A DNA stretch of 64,000 nt from DASVRZ01 sp038230215 (GTDB lineage Bacteria; Verrucomicrobiota; Verrucomicrobiia; Chthoniobacterales; DASVRZ01), in contig JBBRNR010000001.1 in the NCBI GenBank assembly GCA_038230215.1, positions 432,841 to 496,840 of the forward strand, given 5' to 3'. The notes beneath the pieces were generated by a model. It was given only the letters and a program-made list of their open reading frames with translations. It did not search any database and was not told where the DNA came from. Position numbers and translations under genes: made by a program. Below, one piece after another: positions 17,540-25,968 of this stretch (position 1 is the first letter of the stretch; every line of letters begins with the position of its first letter).

Positions 17540-18745
17540 ATGAGCATCAAACAACTTCTAACCATCGTCGTCATTTTCCTCTGCACCTGCATCGCCTGGG
17601 TAATATTGGGCACCAGCCTCTCCATGCGATCCGAATGGTCGTCCTCCGTTCTGCGCGGCCAGGTGGCGAACCAATGGGGCGGAGCGTTGCAGCAGGCGCA
17701 TCCGGAGATCTTTATCGAGGCACCGGATGCGACGGGCGGGAAACGTTTTTTCTCCCCGGCGGAGTCGCATGTGACTGTGGCGATCCACAACGATCCAAAG
17801 CGCAAGGGACTGCTCTGGAATCGTACTTACAACGTGGATTTCAAAGCCGATTATCGCCTGGAAAACACCAGTCCGATCGACGAGACGATGTTCGTGGTTT
17901 TCAAATTTCCAGCGCGCGACGCAGGTTATGAAAACTTCGCCTTTGTGATCGATGGCCGGCCCAGCACGCAAAATCCGAAGCGCGGTGAACCGCTCACCGA
18001 ATCGGTCCGTGTGCCCGCTGGAAAATCGGCGAAACTCCTCATCGCCTACCGCACGCGCGGTCTGGACTCGTGGGGTTACTCGTTTGGCGATGCGACGCGC
18101 ATCCGAAATTTCGAGATGATGATGAGCACGGATTTCCGCGACTATAATTTTCCGGTCGGCACGAGTTCGCCGACAGCGCGGACGGACACAGCGAAGGGCT
18201 GCGATTTCACCTGGAACTACCCGGATGTGATCGGCGCGCAATCCATCGGAGTGGAAGTCCCGGTGAAGTTAAACCCCGGTCCGGTGGCGGCGAGGATCAC
18301 GTTTTTTGCGCCGGTGTCGTTGCTCTTTTTCTTCGCAGTCGTGGTGCTTTGGTCTCTGGTCTCGCGGACTGCGATGCACCCGATGCACTTCTTTTTTCTG
18401 GCGGCAGGTTATTTCGCGTTCCAGTTGCTGTTCGCCTATCTGGTGGACCTGATTCCCTTGTTGGCCGCCTTCATGGTCGCTGCGGTGGTGTCGGTCGGGC
18501 TGGTCGGCGGTTACTTGCGACTGGCCTTTGGATGGGCTTTCACGAAATGGGTCGTGGTCGCACAAGTCGCCTACATGGCGCTCTTCAGCGCGAGTTTCTT
18601 TTTTGACGGACTCACCGGGCTGACGGTCACCCTGGGATCCATCGCGACACTGGCCATCCTGATGGTAACCACGGCGAAGATCGACTGGACGACCAGGTTT
18701 CAGAAGAAAGTTGTTACTCCCCTCACCCCGGTCGCTGTCTCGTGA
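17540..18745 (+). CDS. CreD-like inner membrane protein
   Basis: A 401-residue protein: an N-terminal TM helix (about 7-27), a large periplasmic beta-rich domain (28-250) and five or six C-terminal TM helices. The C-terminal pattern (HPMHFFFLAAGYFAFQLLF, then AYLVDLIPL, then VGLVGGYLRLAF and a final KIDW) matches the C-terminal half of E. coli CreD closely in order and spacing. The periplasmic half is divergent. CreD is induced by CreBC and affects envelope resistance to colicins and beta-lactams. Its position behind a CreC-like kinase supports the assignment. Confidence 0.7.
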   Translation: MSIKQLLTIVVIFLCTCIAWVILGTSLSMRSEWSSSVLRGQVANQWGGALQQAHPEIFIEAPDATGGKRFFSPAESHVTVAIHNDPKRKGLLWNRTYNVDFKADYRLENTSPIDETMFVVFKFPARDAGYENFAFVIDGRPSTQNPKRGEPLTESVRVPAGKSAKLLIAYRTRGLDSWGYSFGDATRIRNFEMMMSTDFRDYNFPVGTSSPTARTDTAKGCDFTWNYPDVIGAQSIGVEVPVKLNPGPVAARITFFAPVSLLFFFAVVVLWSLVSRTAMHPMHFFFLAAGYFAFQLLFAYLVDLIPLLAAFMVAAVVSVGLVGGYLRLAFGWAFTKWVVVAQVAYMALFSASFFFDGLTGLTVTLGSIATLAILMVTTAKIDWTTRFQKKVVTPLTPVAVS

Positions 18746-18820
18746 GAGCACTCCCCCACTCCGCCCGGCGCAAAAAAGTGGCTTCCCGCTTTTCCGTTTC
18801 CCGGATACTTTGTCCATCCT

Positions 18821-19942
18821 ATGCGACTGCTGGATCGTTACATTCTGAAGAGCTTTTTTCTCCCGTTCCTCTACTGCTTTCTCGGCATTGCGGCGATTTG
18901 GCTCATCCTCGACATGGGCGACAAACTCCCCAGCCTGATCGACTCCCACGCCTCGGGAAGAGACATCCTCCGTTTCTATCGAATCCAACTCCCGCAGATT
19001 ACCGTCTTCTGCCTGCCCATCGCGCTGCTCCTCGCCACGCTGTATTCGCTCAGCCGCCTTTCGCGCAGCAACGAGATCGTCTCCATGGTCACGGCAGGCA
19101 TCAGCATCGTGCGCATCCTCGTGCCGATCTTTGTTTTCGGATTGCTGGCGACCGGAGTTACACTGGCCTTGAACTACCAACTCGCGCCCGAGTCCGAGAC
19201 GAATCGCAAGGAGTTTTACGACGAGCTGACCCAGGGAAAAAAGCGCTCGACCGACCTCTTCGCCGTGCTTTTTCGCAATCGCGCCGACTCGCGAACGTGG
19301 TTTTTTGAGAAACTTTCCCGAGTCGATTCCGATGCGCGCGGCATCCAGATTCTCCAGCAGAATGACAAAGGAGACGCCGTCTGGAAAATCTTCGCCAAAG
19401 CCGCGCACTACGACGTGGAGACCCATCTCTGGACCATGCAAAGCGGCGAATTTCTCGAGCTCGCCCCCGATGGAAAAATCAAGCGCCAGAAGAATTTCGA
19501 CAAACGCATCTTCCCCATGTTCACCGAGAGCCCTTATCGCATTGCCACGATGGATTTGCAGGCGGAGAACCTCGGCGTCCCCGCGCTGCATGAATATCTG
19601 ACCCTGAACAGCGACCTGCCCGCCGTCCAAAAAGCGCCGTTCCAGACCCATTTCTTCTACCGCTGGGCCATGCCGTGGATGTGCCTCATCGTACTCTTAC
19701 TCGCCGGCGCACTCGGCATCGCCTTCTCGCGGCGCGGCGTGCTCAATGGCGTCATCGCCACGCTTGTGCTCTTTTTTGCGATGCTTTTTGTCCGCAGCAT
19801 TTGCCTCTCGCTCGGCCAGGGCGGACGCATTCCCGCGCTCTACGCAGCGTGGCTGCCGATGGCGCTTTTCACATTTCTCGGCCTGCTCCTACTTTGGAAA
19901 CGCAGCTCGGGCGGCAACCTCCCCTTCTACCGCTTCAGCTAG
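18821..19942 (+). CDS. LptF/LptG-family permease (lipopolysaccharide export)
   Basis: A 373-residue YjgP/YjgQ-family protein. It begins RLLDRYILKSFFLPFLYCFLG, then has TM helices at about 12-32, 60-80 and 100-120, a periplasmic beta-jellyroll-like domain (about 130-265), and three C-terminal TM helices starting FFYRWAMPWMCLIVLLLAG. LptF and LptG form the membrane part of the ABC transporter that extracts LPS for transport to the outer membrane. Only one permease is seen here; the partner and LptB are outside the window. LptG versus LptF cannot be resolved. Confidence 0.85.
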   Translation: MRLLDRYILKSFFLPFLYCFLGIAAIWLILDMGDKLPSLIDSHASGRDILRFYRIQLPQITVFCLPIALLLATLYSLSRLSRSNEIVSMVTAGISIVRILVPIFVFGLLATGVTLALNYQLAPESETNRKEFYDELTQGKKRSTDLFAVLFRNRADSRTWFFEKLSRVDSDARGIQILQQNDKGDAVWKIFAKAAHYDVETHLWTMQSGEFLELAPDGKIKRQKNFDKRIFPMFTESPYRIATMDLQAENLGVPALHEYLTLNSDLPAVQKAPFQTHFFYRWAMPWMCLIVLLLAGALGIAFSRRGVLNGVIATLVLFFAMLFVRSICLSLGQGGRIPALYAAWLPMALFTFLGLLLLWKRSSGGNLPFYRFS

Positions 19943-19947
19943 AAACC

Positions 19948-20448
19948 ATGGCACTTCCCACCGATTGGCACATCCAGCGCCGGGCCAGCCGTTGCTCGGT
20001 CACTGACACTCCATTTACCGACGGCGAAGTCTTTCACACCCTGCTTTTCCACGAAAAAGAAGGCCTGCGCCGTGAGGATCTCTGCGACGCCGCCTGGAAC
20101 GCACGCCTGCCTGAGCTGGTCCCCTTCTGCTATTGGAAATCCAAATACGAGAAACCTGCCGAGACCGCTCCCGAAGCCATGCCTCGCCAGGGCGTTGAGA
20201 GCCTCCTCCGCCGCCTGATTCTGGAAGACGAACCGCACACACAGAATGTCCGCTACATTCTCGTCCTCATGCTGGAACGGAAGCGCATCCTGAAGCCCAT
20301 CGACGAAAAACCCTCCGACGAGGGTCGGCTCCTCATCTACGAGCACGCCAAAACTGGTGAAGCCTTCATCGTCACCGACCCCATGTTGCGCCTCGATCAG
20401 ATCGAAACCATCCAGCAGGAAGTTTACGATTTGCTGATGCAGGGGTAA
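19948..20448 (+). CDS. Conserved hypothetical protein
   Basis: A soluble 166-residue protein starting ALPTDWHIQRRASRCSVTD, 5 bp after the permease gene, so likely cotranscribed. The N-terminal part has TPFTDGEVFHTLLFHEKEG and aromatic residues, the C-terminal half has charged helices (LILVLMLERKRILKPID type). I recognise no catalytic motif or named family; it looks like a protein conserved only in the organism's own phylum. The open frame extends upstream through the permease gene in another frame, but the ATG at 19948 fits the spacing. Confidence 0.7.
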   Translation: MALPTDWHIQRRASRCSVTDTPFTDGEVFHTLLFHEKEGLRREDLCDAAWNARLPELVPFCYWKSKYEKPAETAPEAMPRQGVESLLRRLILEDEPHTQNVRYILVLMLERKRILKPIDEKPSDEGRLLIYEHAKTGEAFIVTDPMLRLDQIETIQQEVYDLLMQG

Positions 20449-20471
20449 ACGGCATCGCTCGCGTTTTGCAT

Positions 20472-20626
20472 CGGGAGCGCACGCGTCTCGCGTGTATCCA
20501 GCGGGCGTCCCGCCCGGTGGCGTTGCTTCTACAGCAACTAAGTTAGCGATGGATCACTACAAACTTAGGCGGCGCAGACTTCCCGGCGAGACGCCAGCAA
20601 GAACACGCGAGACGCGTGCGCTCCCG
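20472..20626. repeat. REPIN (inverted REP doublet) B
   Basis: Arms 20472-20495 and 20603-20626 are perfect 24-bp inverted repeats. Each has a GGAG foot and a small hairpin ACGCG-tct-CGCGT. Compared with the element at 10752, stem bases differ but pairing is kept, so the change is compensatory. The interior contains further G+C-rich palindromic pieces (GCGGGCGTCCCGC). It occupies the gap upstream of dusB, close to its start codon. Confidence 0.75.
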
Positions 20627-20650
20627 GGACTTTCTGCTAAAATCTCCCCG

Positions 20651-21688
20651 ATGCTTCCCTGGTTCCAAAACCAATTCCCGCTCTACCTCGCCCCGATGGC
20701 GGGCGTCACCGACCACATCTTCCGCCAGCTTTGCAAAGAACAGGGCGCCGACGTCATGGTCACGGAATTCGTCTCCGCCGAGGGCATCCTCCGGCGCAAC
20801 GAGCGCACCTGCGAATACCTCGAATTTACCCCCGACGAACGCCCCCTCGGCGTCCAGCTCTTCGGAGCCGACCCCGAGCACCTCGGCGAAGCCGCCCGAT
20901 CCGTCATCGACTGGGTGCAGCCCGACTTTATCGACCTCAATTTCGGCTGCCCGGTGAACAAGGTCGTCAGCAAACTCGGCGGGTCCGCCCTTCTGCGCGA
21001 TTGCCCCCTCCTCGGCCGCGTCGCCAGCGCCGTCGTCCGCGCGGCGGGAAACGTCCCCGTCACCGGCAAAATCCGCATTGGCTGGAGCGCCAGCACCATC
21101 AACGCCACCGAGACCGCCCGCGTCCTCGAAGACAGCGGCATCCAGGCCGTCGCCGTCCACGGACGCACCAAAGAGCAGGGCTACAGCGGCCAGGCCGATT
21201 GGGACGTCATCGGCGAAGTCGCCGCCAGCGTGAAAATCCCCGTCATCGGCAACGGCGATATCGCCAGCCCCATCGACGTGGAACTCCGCCGTGCGCAAAC
21301 CGGCGTCGCGGGCATCATGATCGGACGCGCCGCCATGACCGCCCCCTGGATTTTCCGCCGGATCAAACACTACCTCGCCACCGGCGAAGTCCTGCCCGAC
21401 ATCGCCTTGGAACTCAAATGGAAATTTGTCCAACGCCACGCCCGCGCCGTCGTCGCCGCCTCCATCGCCGGTGGCCGCGCCGAATCCCCCGCCATGCATT
21501 CCCTGCGCGCCCGCCTCATGGCGTATTCACGCGGCATGCCTGGCGGCAAACACCTCCGCAGCCGCCTGCAAAGCGTGTCGAGTTTGAGCGAATTGGAAGT
21601 CATCGCCAGAGAACACGTCGCCCACTTCGCCAATGTTGGGACTGCAAGTGCCCATCCACTTGAGCCAGACGCCCATTTACACTTGTAA
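20651..21688 (+). CDS. dusB: tRNA-dihydrouridine synthase B
   Basis: A 345-residue FMN-dependent TIM-barrel enzyme that reduces uridine in tRNA D-loops. Motifs: LAPMAGVTDHIFRQLC, VQLFGADPEHL, DFIDLNFGCPVNKVV with the catalytic Cys, KIRIGW, AVAVHGRTKEQGYSGQADW, and the phosphate-binding VIGNGDIASP and GIMIGRAAMTAPWIF. The start is taken at MLPWFQNQF (20651), just after the REPIN; the upstream open frame would translate the repeat. The C-terminus runs slightly past the usual end (ASAHPLEPDAHLHL), into the start of the 42-nt repeat region. Class B is by overall similarity. Confidence 0.93.
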   Translation: MLPWFQNQFPLYLAPMAGVTDHIFRQLCKEQGADVMVTEFVSAEGILRRNERTCEYLEFTPDERPLGVQLFGADPEHLGEAARSVIDWVQPDFIDLNFGCPVNKVVSKLGGSALLRDCPLLGRVASAVVRAAGNVPVTGKIRIGWSASTINATETARVLEDSGIQAVAVHGRTKEQGYSGQADWDVIGEVAASVKIPVIGNGDIASPIDVELRRAQTGVAGIMIGRAAMTAPWIFRRIKHYLATGEVLPDIALELKWKFVQRHARAVVAASIAGGRAESPAMHSLRARLMAYSRGMPGGKHLRSRLQSVSSLSELEVIAREHVAHFANVGTASAHPLEPDAHLHL

Positions 21689-21699
21689 ATGCCCTGTCT

Positions 21700-21905
21700 G
21701 GTCGAGCGGAACCCTCTTTCCATCTCACAAGCACCATTCCGGTTGGCAGGAACGCCTCTTTTCATCCTGCCAGCATCCATCTGGTCGAGCGGAACCCCTC
21801 TTTCCATCCGACAAATGCCATTCCTGTGGCCAGTTCTCGGACTTGTAGGATGAAAATGATCGGGATCGGACACATTTTCGCTCCATTTTGTCCAAACAGC
21901 CCAAA
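21700..21905. repeat. ~42-nt period repeat array with conserved flank, copy 1
   Basis: About four imperfect units with 41-42 nt spacing; the GAGCGGAAC...CTCTTTCCATC element recurs at 21704 and 21787, two periods apart, with a divergent unit between. The last unit leads into TGCCATTCCTGTGGCC and then a flank (GGATGAAAAT, CGGACAC, TTTTGTCCAAACAGCCC) that is shared with the array at 43270-43560. Spacing that is not always a multiple of three breaks any single reading frame. It fills the gap between the convergent dusB and metacaspase genes. Confidence 0.75.
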
Positions 21906-21975
21906 ACTGGCTTTTTGGAAGTTGATGGAGTGGACCTCCATCAAACTGTCAGTCGAATGTCGTTCGCGGGTTTCT

Positions 21976-23376
21976 TCAGGGAATGGCCGCAAGGGCAGCG
22001 AGGGCCAGTTTTTTGGCCTTGGGCTGCTTGAAGTGGTCGCTGGCGGCAGCGGTAAAGTCGGCTTTGGCCTCCTCTTTTTTGCCAGTGGCGAGGAGGGCCT
22101 GACCGCGATTGTAGAGAATATAGGCGTCGTCGGGGGCGAGCGGGAGGGCGGCGTTAAACTCCGCGAGCGCATCGTCCGCGCGACCGAGCAGGAGCAGCGC
22201 ATCGCCCCGGCGGTTGTGGGCCTTGGCGGCGAGCGGGGCGAGTTGTGGATGATTCGGAGGCAGGCAATCGGGGAGGATTTTCAAAAGAAAGAGGCAGGCC
22301 TCTGCGGCAGACAGGACTTTGGGTGAGGGAGATGGGGCATCCTTGAGGTCGTTTTTGATTTTCTCCAACACGGCTTCCAGGGGAGTCAGGGTGTAATCAC
22401 CTGGGCCGCGTTCTCGCACGACGACTGCCAGTTGTTTCAGGCATTCCAAGGTGTTTCCGGCGGCGGCGAGCTTGGGGAGCGCGGCCAGATCGGGAACGGG
22501 TGTCTCCACGGGAGTCGGCACGGGAGTGGCCGAAAGCGGCGGAGCGGCGGCGATGGTGGCAGGACCGGCGAGGTAGATGTCGTCGCCAACGAGACGCGAA
22601 TATTCCGCTGGCACCTGGCCGCCCTCGGACCGGGCGAGGACTCCGGCTCGGGTGCGTTTGAAGACTTGCTCGATGCTGAGCCCTGGAGCGCGCATGTATT
22701 TGAGCAATTCCTCGGTGTAGAGGCCGTTGGTGCCGTCGCCGTCGAACGCGGTGTGACCCGCCTCGGTGGCAAAGGCGATGAGCGACCCAGCGGGGGGCGT
22801 CATTTCCGACAAGCCGGTGCTCTCGGGCAGGCTGCGGGTGCGCCCGGTGCGAGTGAGGGGCGTATTGCGGCAGGCGTCGAGGATCACGAGGTTGCAGTGT
22901 GCGCCGGCCACGCTCATGTCGGCGACGGCTTGCTCGGCGTTGAAAAGACGCGTCTCGGCCAGCACCCGGAGAGTGGTCCCGTCCGCGCCCTCGGGGTTAA
23001 AGCCAGACTTGAGCGGGATGAGGTAATTGGCCCCGCCGATGGAGATGCCGTGCCCGGCGTAGTAGAAAAGCGCGATGTCGGAGCCGGGGACGGTTTTGCG
23101 AAATTCGTCCATGCTTCGCATGAGTTGGTCGCGAGTAAGGTTGTGGCGTTCCATGACGCTGAAACCGAGGAAGCGAAGGGTCTTGGCGACGGCTTTGGCG
23201 TCGTTGTCGGTGTTGCGGAGGGTGCCGATGGCAGACTCGTATTTGGAGTTTCCGATAACGAGAGCGGTGCGCGGGAGAACCGCAGCCTGGCCGACGGAAT
23301 GGCTGAGCCAAAGGACGAGTGCCAGCAGTCCGCTGGTGGCGGAGAGAATGCGTTGTCTGCCAATAGTTGAAGCCAT
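21976..23376 (-). CDS. Secreted metacaspase (peptidase C14) with C-terminal TPR
   Basis: A 466-residue protein with a signal peptide (basic start, hydrophobic SATSGLLALVLWLSHS, cleavage near QAA). The caspase-fold p20-like domain (about 36-250) has LPRTALVIGNSKYE, catalytic His109 in FYYAGHGIS and Cys169 in LVILDACRNTP. After a Pro-rich linker (about 300-325) comes a helical region ending with two TPR-like units (LGRADDALAEFNAALPLAPD, YNRGQALLATGKKEEAKADF). Metacaspases cleave after Arg/Lys. The start at 23376 places the signal peptide at the N-terminus. It is divergent, 71 bp apart, from an NlpC/P60-like lipoprotein gene. Confidence 0.85.
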   Translation of the reverse strand: MASTIGRQRILSATSGLLALVLWLSHSVGQAAVLPRTALVIGNSKYESAIGTLRNTDNDAKAVAKTLRFLGFSVMERHNLTRDQLMRSMDEFRKTVPGSDIALFYYAGHGISIGGANYLIPLKSGFNPEGADGTTLRVLAETRLFNAEQAVADMSVAGAHCNLVILDACRNTPLTRTGRTRSLPESTGLSEMTPPAGSLIAFATEAGHTAFDGDGTNGLYTEELLKYMRAPGLSIEQVFKRTRAGVLARSEGGQVPAEYSRLVGDDIYLAGPATIAAAPPLSATPVPTPVETPVPDLAALPKLAAAGNTLECLKQLAVVVRERGPGDYTLTPLEAVLEKIKNDLKDAPSPSPKVLSAAEACLFLLKILPDCLPPNHPQLAPLAAKAHNRRGDALLLLGRADDALAEFNAALPLAPDDAYILYNRGQALLATGKKEEAKADFTAAASDHFKQPKAKKLALAALAAIP

Positions 23377-23447
23377 AAATCTGGACGCCGAGAGGGAAAT
23401 CGGAACTTCCCCCCAGTCCGTGGCGGGCATATTAGAAGAGGCCGGAT

Positions 23448-24314
23448 ATGCTGCAAGTGCCAACTTCCCCCCGAACTCTCGATCTTCTCGCGGCGAGTCT
23501 CATTGCGATCTGGCTGACACTCTCCAGTGGGTGCGTTTCCCCTCCGGCTCCTTCTGCGACACCAGTGGCATTGATCGCGGGAGATCCGGCGGCACCGTCG
23601 CAAGTGACTCCCTCGGAAGCGGTAGCCATCGCAGAAATCTACTCGCGCCACGCCTGGCAGCCATTTGCCCGGAACATCCTGCACGGCCCCGATAAGGCAG
23701 GCATCCGCGTGGATACTCCTGATGCGGGTTTCACCCCAGAATCAGGCCGCGACGGGTGGTGGATTCCGGGAGAGGTGAACCAGGGCATACCCTATAAATG
23801 GGGAGGCTTCGACGATCCCGCGTCGTTCGATCTGGCAATCGCGAATGGGGCGGCGGGCGGCGATGTTTCCACTCCGGCAAAGCGTAAGGCCGACAACGCG
23901 GCGGTTAGCCAGCAGGCGGCGGGGGTGGATTGCTCGGGGTTTGTTTCGCGCTGCCTCAAGTTGCCATCGGGCCGCGACTCCACGCAACTTCCCGCGCTTT
24001 GCGATCTGCTCCCAGACGCGAAGGATTTGCGGGCAGGAGACATTCTCAACATCCCTCATCGTCACGTAATCTTGGTGGCAGGCTGGGCGCAGCCCGATCA
24101 TTCGTGGATCTACTATTATGAAACGGGCGGCATTCCCTATTGGAAACCCGCGCTAAAACAAGCCCCGCTTCACGCCCTGCTCGCGCTCGGTTACGCCCCG
24201 CTGCGTTACAAGGGCATGGCTCGCGAGGAAAAGCCCTCTGGAAAAGAAATCTTAACTCGCTCCGTGAAAAGCCGGGCGGTGAAGATCGAGAATCCCGTGG
24301 TCGGCGACCCGTGA
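23448..24314 (+). CDS. NlpC/P60-like putative lipoprotein
   Basis: A 288-residue exported protein with a lipobox ending at Cys29 (LTLSSGC), so probably lipid-anchored. The catalytic region is NlpC/P60-like: Cys162 in GVDCSGFVSRCL and His206 in NIPHRHVILVAGW, with YKWGG before the Cys as in cell-wall endopeptidases. About 45 residues separate Cys and His, as usual for the family. The C-terminal IYYYETGGIPYWKP is atypical. Possible roles are peptidoglycan peptide cleavage or amidase activity outside the inner membrane. It shares a 71-bp promoter region with the metacaspase gene. Confidence 0.75.
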   Translation: MLQVPTSPRTLDLLAASLIAIWLTLSSGCVSPPAPSATPVALIAGDPAAPSQVTPSEAVAIAEIYSRHAWQPFARNILHGPDKAGIRVDTPDAGFTPESGRDGWWIPGEVNQGIPYKWGGFDDPASFDLAIANGAAGGDVSTPAKRKADNAAVSQQAAGVDCSGFVSRCLKLPSGRDSTQLPALCDLLPDAKDLRAGDILNIPHRHVILVAGWAQPDHSWIYYYETGGIPYWKPALKQAPLHALLALGYAPLRYKGMAREEKPSGKEILTRSVKSRAVKIENPVVGDP

Positions 24315-24339
24315 GTCAGGCTGTAGTTGTTTAGAAAAC

Positions 24340-25875
24340 TCAGAGGTGGTGCACCAGGCTGTGGCCGGTCATTTCCTTGGGTTGAGGGACTCCTAAGAGG
24401 GCGAGCAAGGTGGGGGAGACGTCGGCGAGGATGCCGGGTTCCATTTTGATCTGACTCGCATCGGCTCCGACGTAGATGAAATGCACGAGGTTGGTGGTGT
24501 GCGCGGTGTTCGGGCTGCCGTCGGGGTTGCGCATGAGTTCGCAGTTGCCGTGGTCGGCGGTGATGAGCAGTTTGCCGCCGAGCGCGAGCACTTTTTCCAC
24601 GACCCGACGCACGCAATCGTCGATTTTTTCCACGGCTTTGATTCCGGCATCGACCACGCCGGTGTGGCCGACCATGTCGGGGTTGGCGAAATTGAGGATG
24701 ACGAGGTCGTAGCGGTCGATGACGGCGAGCAATTCTGTGGTGACTTGCTCGGCGTTCATCACGGGCTGGAGGTCGTAGGTGGCGACTTGGGGCGAGGGGA
24801 CGATGATGCGGTCTTCGCCGGGGTAGGCGATTTCGACGCCGCCATTAAAAAAGTAGGTGACGTGGGGATATTTCTCGGTTTCGGCGATGCGGAGTTGTTT
24901 CAGGCCGGCGTCGGAGACGGCTTTGCCGAGGATGTTGTCAAGGGTCTGCGGCTGGAAGAGGACGGGGACGTTATATTTTTTGTCGTATTGCGTGAGGCTG
25001 ACGAAGTGGACTTTCGGAAAGACTTCGCGCTCGAAGCTGAGGAAGTCGGGCTCGAGCAATGCGTCGGAAAGCTGGCGGGCACGGTCGGCCCGGAAGTTGA
25101 ACCACAGGACGACGTCATCGTTTCTGATCCGAGTTTCATTCGGATGAGAAAAGATGGTGGGCGGGAGAAATTCGTCGCCGCGCGGTTCGCTGGCGTAAAG
25201 GGCGCGGACGGCTTCGGAGGGTTTCTCTTCGGAGAAAATGCCGCGGCCGAGAACGATGGCGTCCCAGGCGAGTTTGTTGCGGTCCCAGCGTTTGTCGCGG
25301 TCCATCGCGAAGTAGCGTCCGATGACGGTGGCGATCTCTGCGCCGGTGCCAGCGATGCCTTTTTCGACGGTTTCCAGATAACCCGCGCCGCCGGTGGGCG
25401 AGGTGTCGCGTCCGTCGGTGATGGCGTGGATCAGGATGTCGGTGACGCCGTTGGCGGCCGCAATCTTCGTGAGGGCGATGAGGTGGTCCTGATGACTGTG
25501 GACACCGCCGTCGGAGACGAGGCCGATGAGGTGGAGCCGGGTGGTTTTGGCCTGGCCGAGCGCGGTGAGGAGGACGGGGTTGCGGGCGAGTTCGCCCTGC
25601 TCGATGGCGAGGTTGATGCGGGTGAAATCCTGATAAACGATGCGCCCGGCGCCGAGGTTGAGGTGGCCTACTTCGGAGTTGCCCATCTGACCGGGCGGCA
25701 GGCCGACGTCGAGCCCGCTGGCGCTCAAGGTCGAGCCGGGGTAGGTGGCGTAAAGTTGATCGTGGAAGGGAGTGTGCGCGAGGAGAGTCGCATTGCCATC
25801 GTCGGCGGCATGTTCTTTTCCACGGGGGTTGATGCCCCAGCCGTCGCGAATGATGAGTACTACAGGTTTGGCCAT
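24340..25875 (-). CDS. gpmI: 2,3-bisphosphoglycerate-independent phosphoglycerate mutase
   Basis: A 511-residue member of the alkaline-phosphatase superfamily that interconverts 3- and 2-phosphoglycerate with two Mn ions. Motifs: VVLIIRDGWGINP (first metal Asp), MGNSEVGHLNLGAG with the phosphorylated Ser, ITDGRDTSP, and the C-terminal TADHGNCELMRN and TAHTTNLVHFI. Start is the Met before AKPVVLI (25875). A very long open frame on the plus strand opposite this gene is a composition artefact; only its last part (from 25969) is a real gene, itself a distant superfamily relative. Confidence 0.95.
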   Translation of the reverse strand: MAKPVVLIIRDGWGINPRGKEHAADDGNATLLAHTPFHDQLYATYPGSTLSASGLDVGLPPGQMGNSEVGHLNLGAGRIVYQDFTRINLAIEQGELARNPVLLTALGQAKTTRLHLIGLVSDGGVHSHQDHLIALTKIAAANGVTDILIHAITDGRDTSPTGGAGYLETVEKGIAGTGAEIATVIGRYFAMDRDKRWDRNKLAWDAIVLGRGIFSEEKPSEAVRALYASEPRGDEFLPPTIFSHPNETRIRNDDVVLWFNFRADRARQLSDALLEPDFLSFEREVFPKVHFVSLTQYDKKYNVPVLFQPQTLDNILGKAVSDAGLKQLRIAETEKYPHVTYFFNGGVEIAYPGEDRIIVPSPQVATYDLQPVMNAEQVTTELLAVIDRYDLVILNFANPDMVGHTGVVDAGIKAVEKIDDCVRRVVEKVLALGGKLLITADHGNCELMRNPDGSPNTAHTTNLVHFIYVGADASQIKMEPGILADVSPTLLALLGVPQPKEMTGHSLVHHL

Positions 25876-25968
25876 GCCGGAGTTTCCCCATCCGCCGTCA
25901 TGGGGCAAACTAAAAATCGTTTGTTTACAGGAATGAAGGGAGTGGTAAACCATCGGACTCCCATTTGT

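Noticed and set aside
20492..20650. N-terminal extension of DusB
   Set aside because: It would translate the REPIN; the family starts with the short segment before LAPMAGVTDH.
24481..25968. Very long plus-strand open frame opposite gpmI
   Set aside because: Low-complexity Gly/Asp/Val-rich translation caused by high-GC third positions on the gpmI strand; only the part from 25969 is a real gene.
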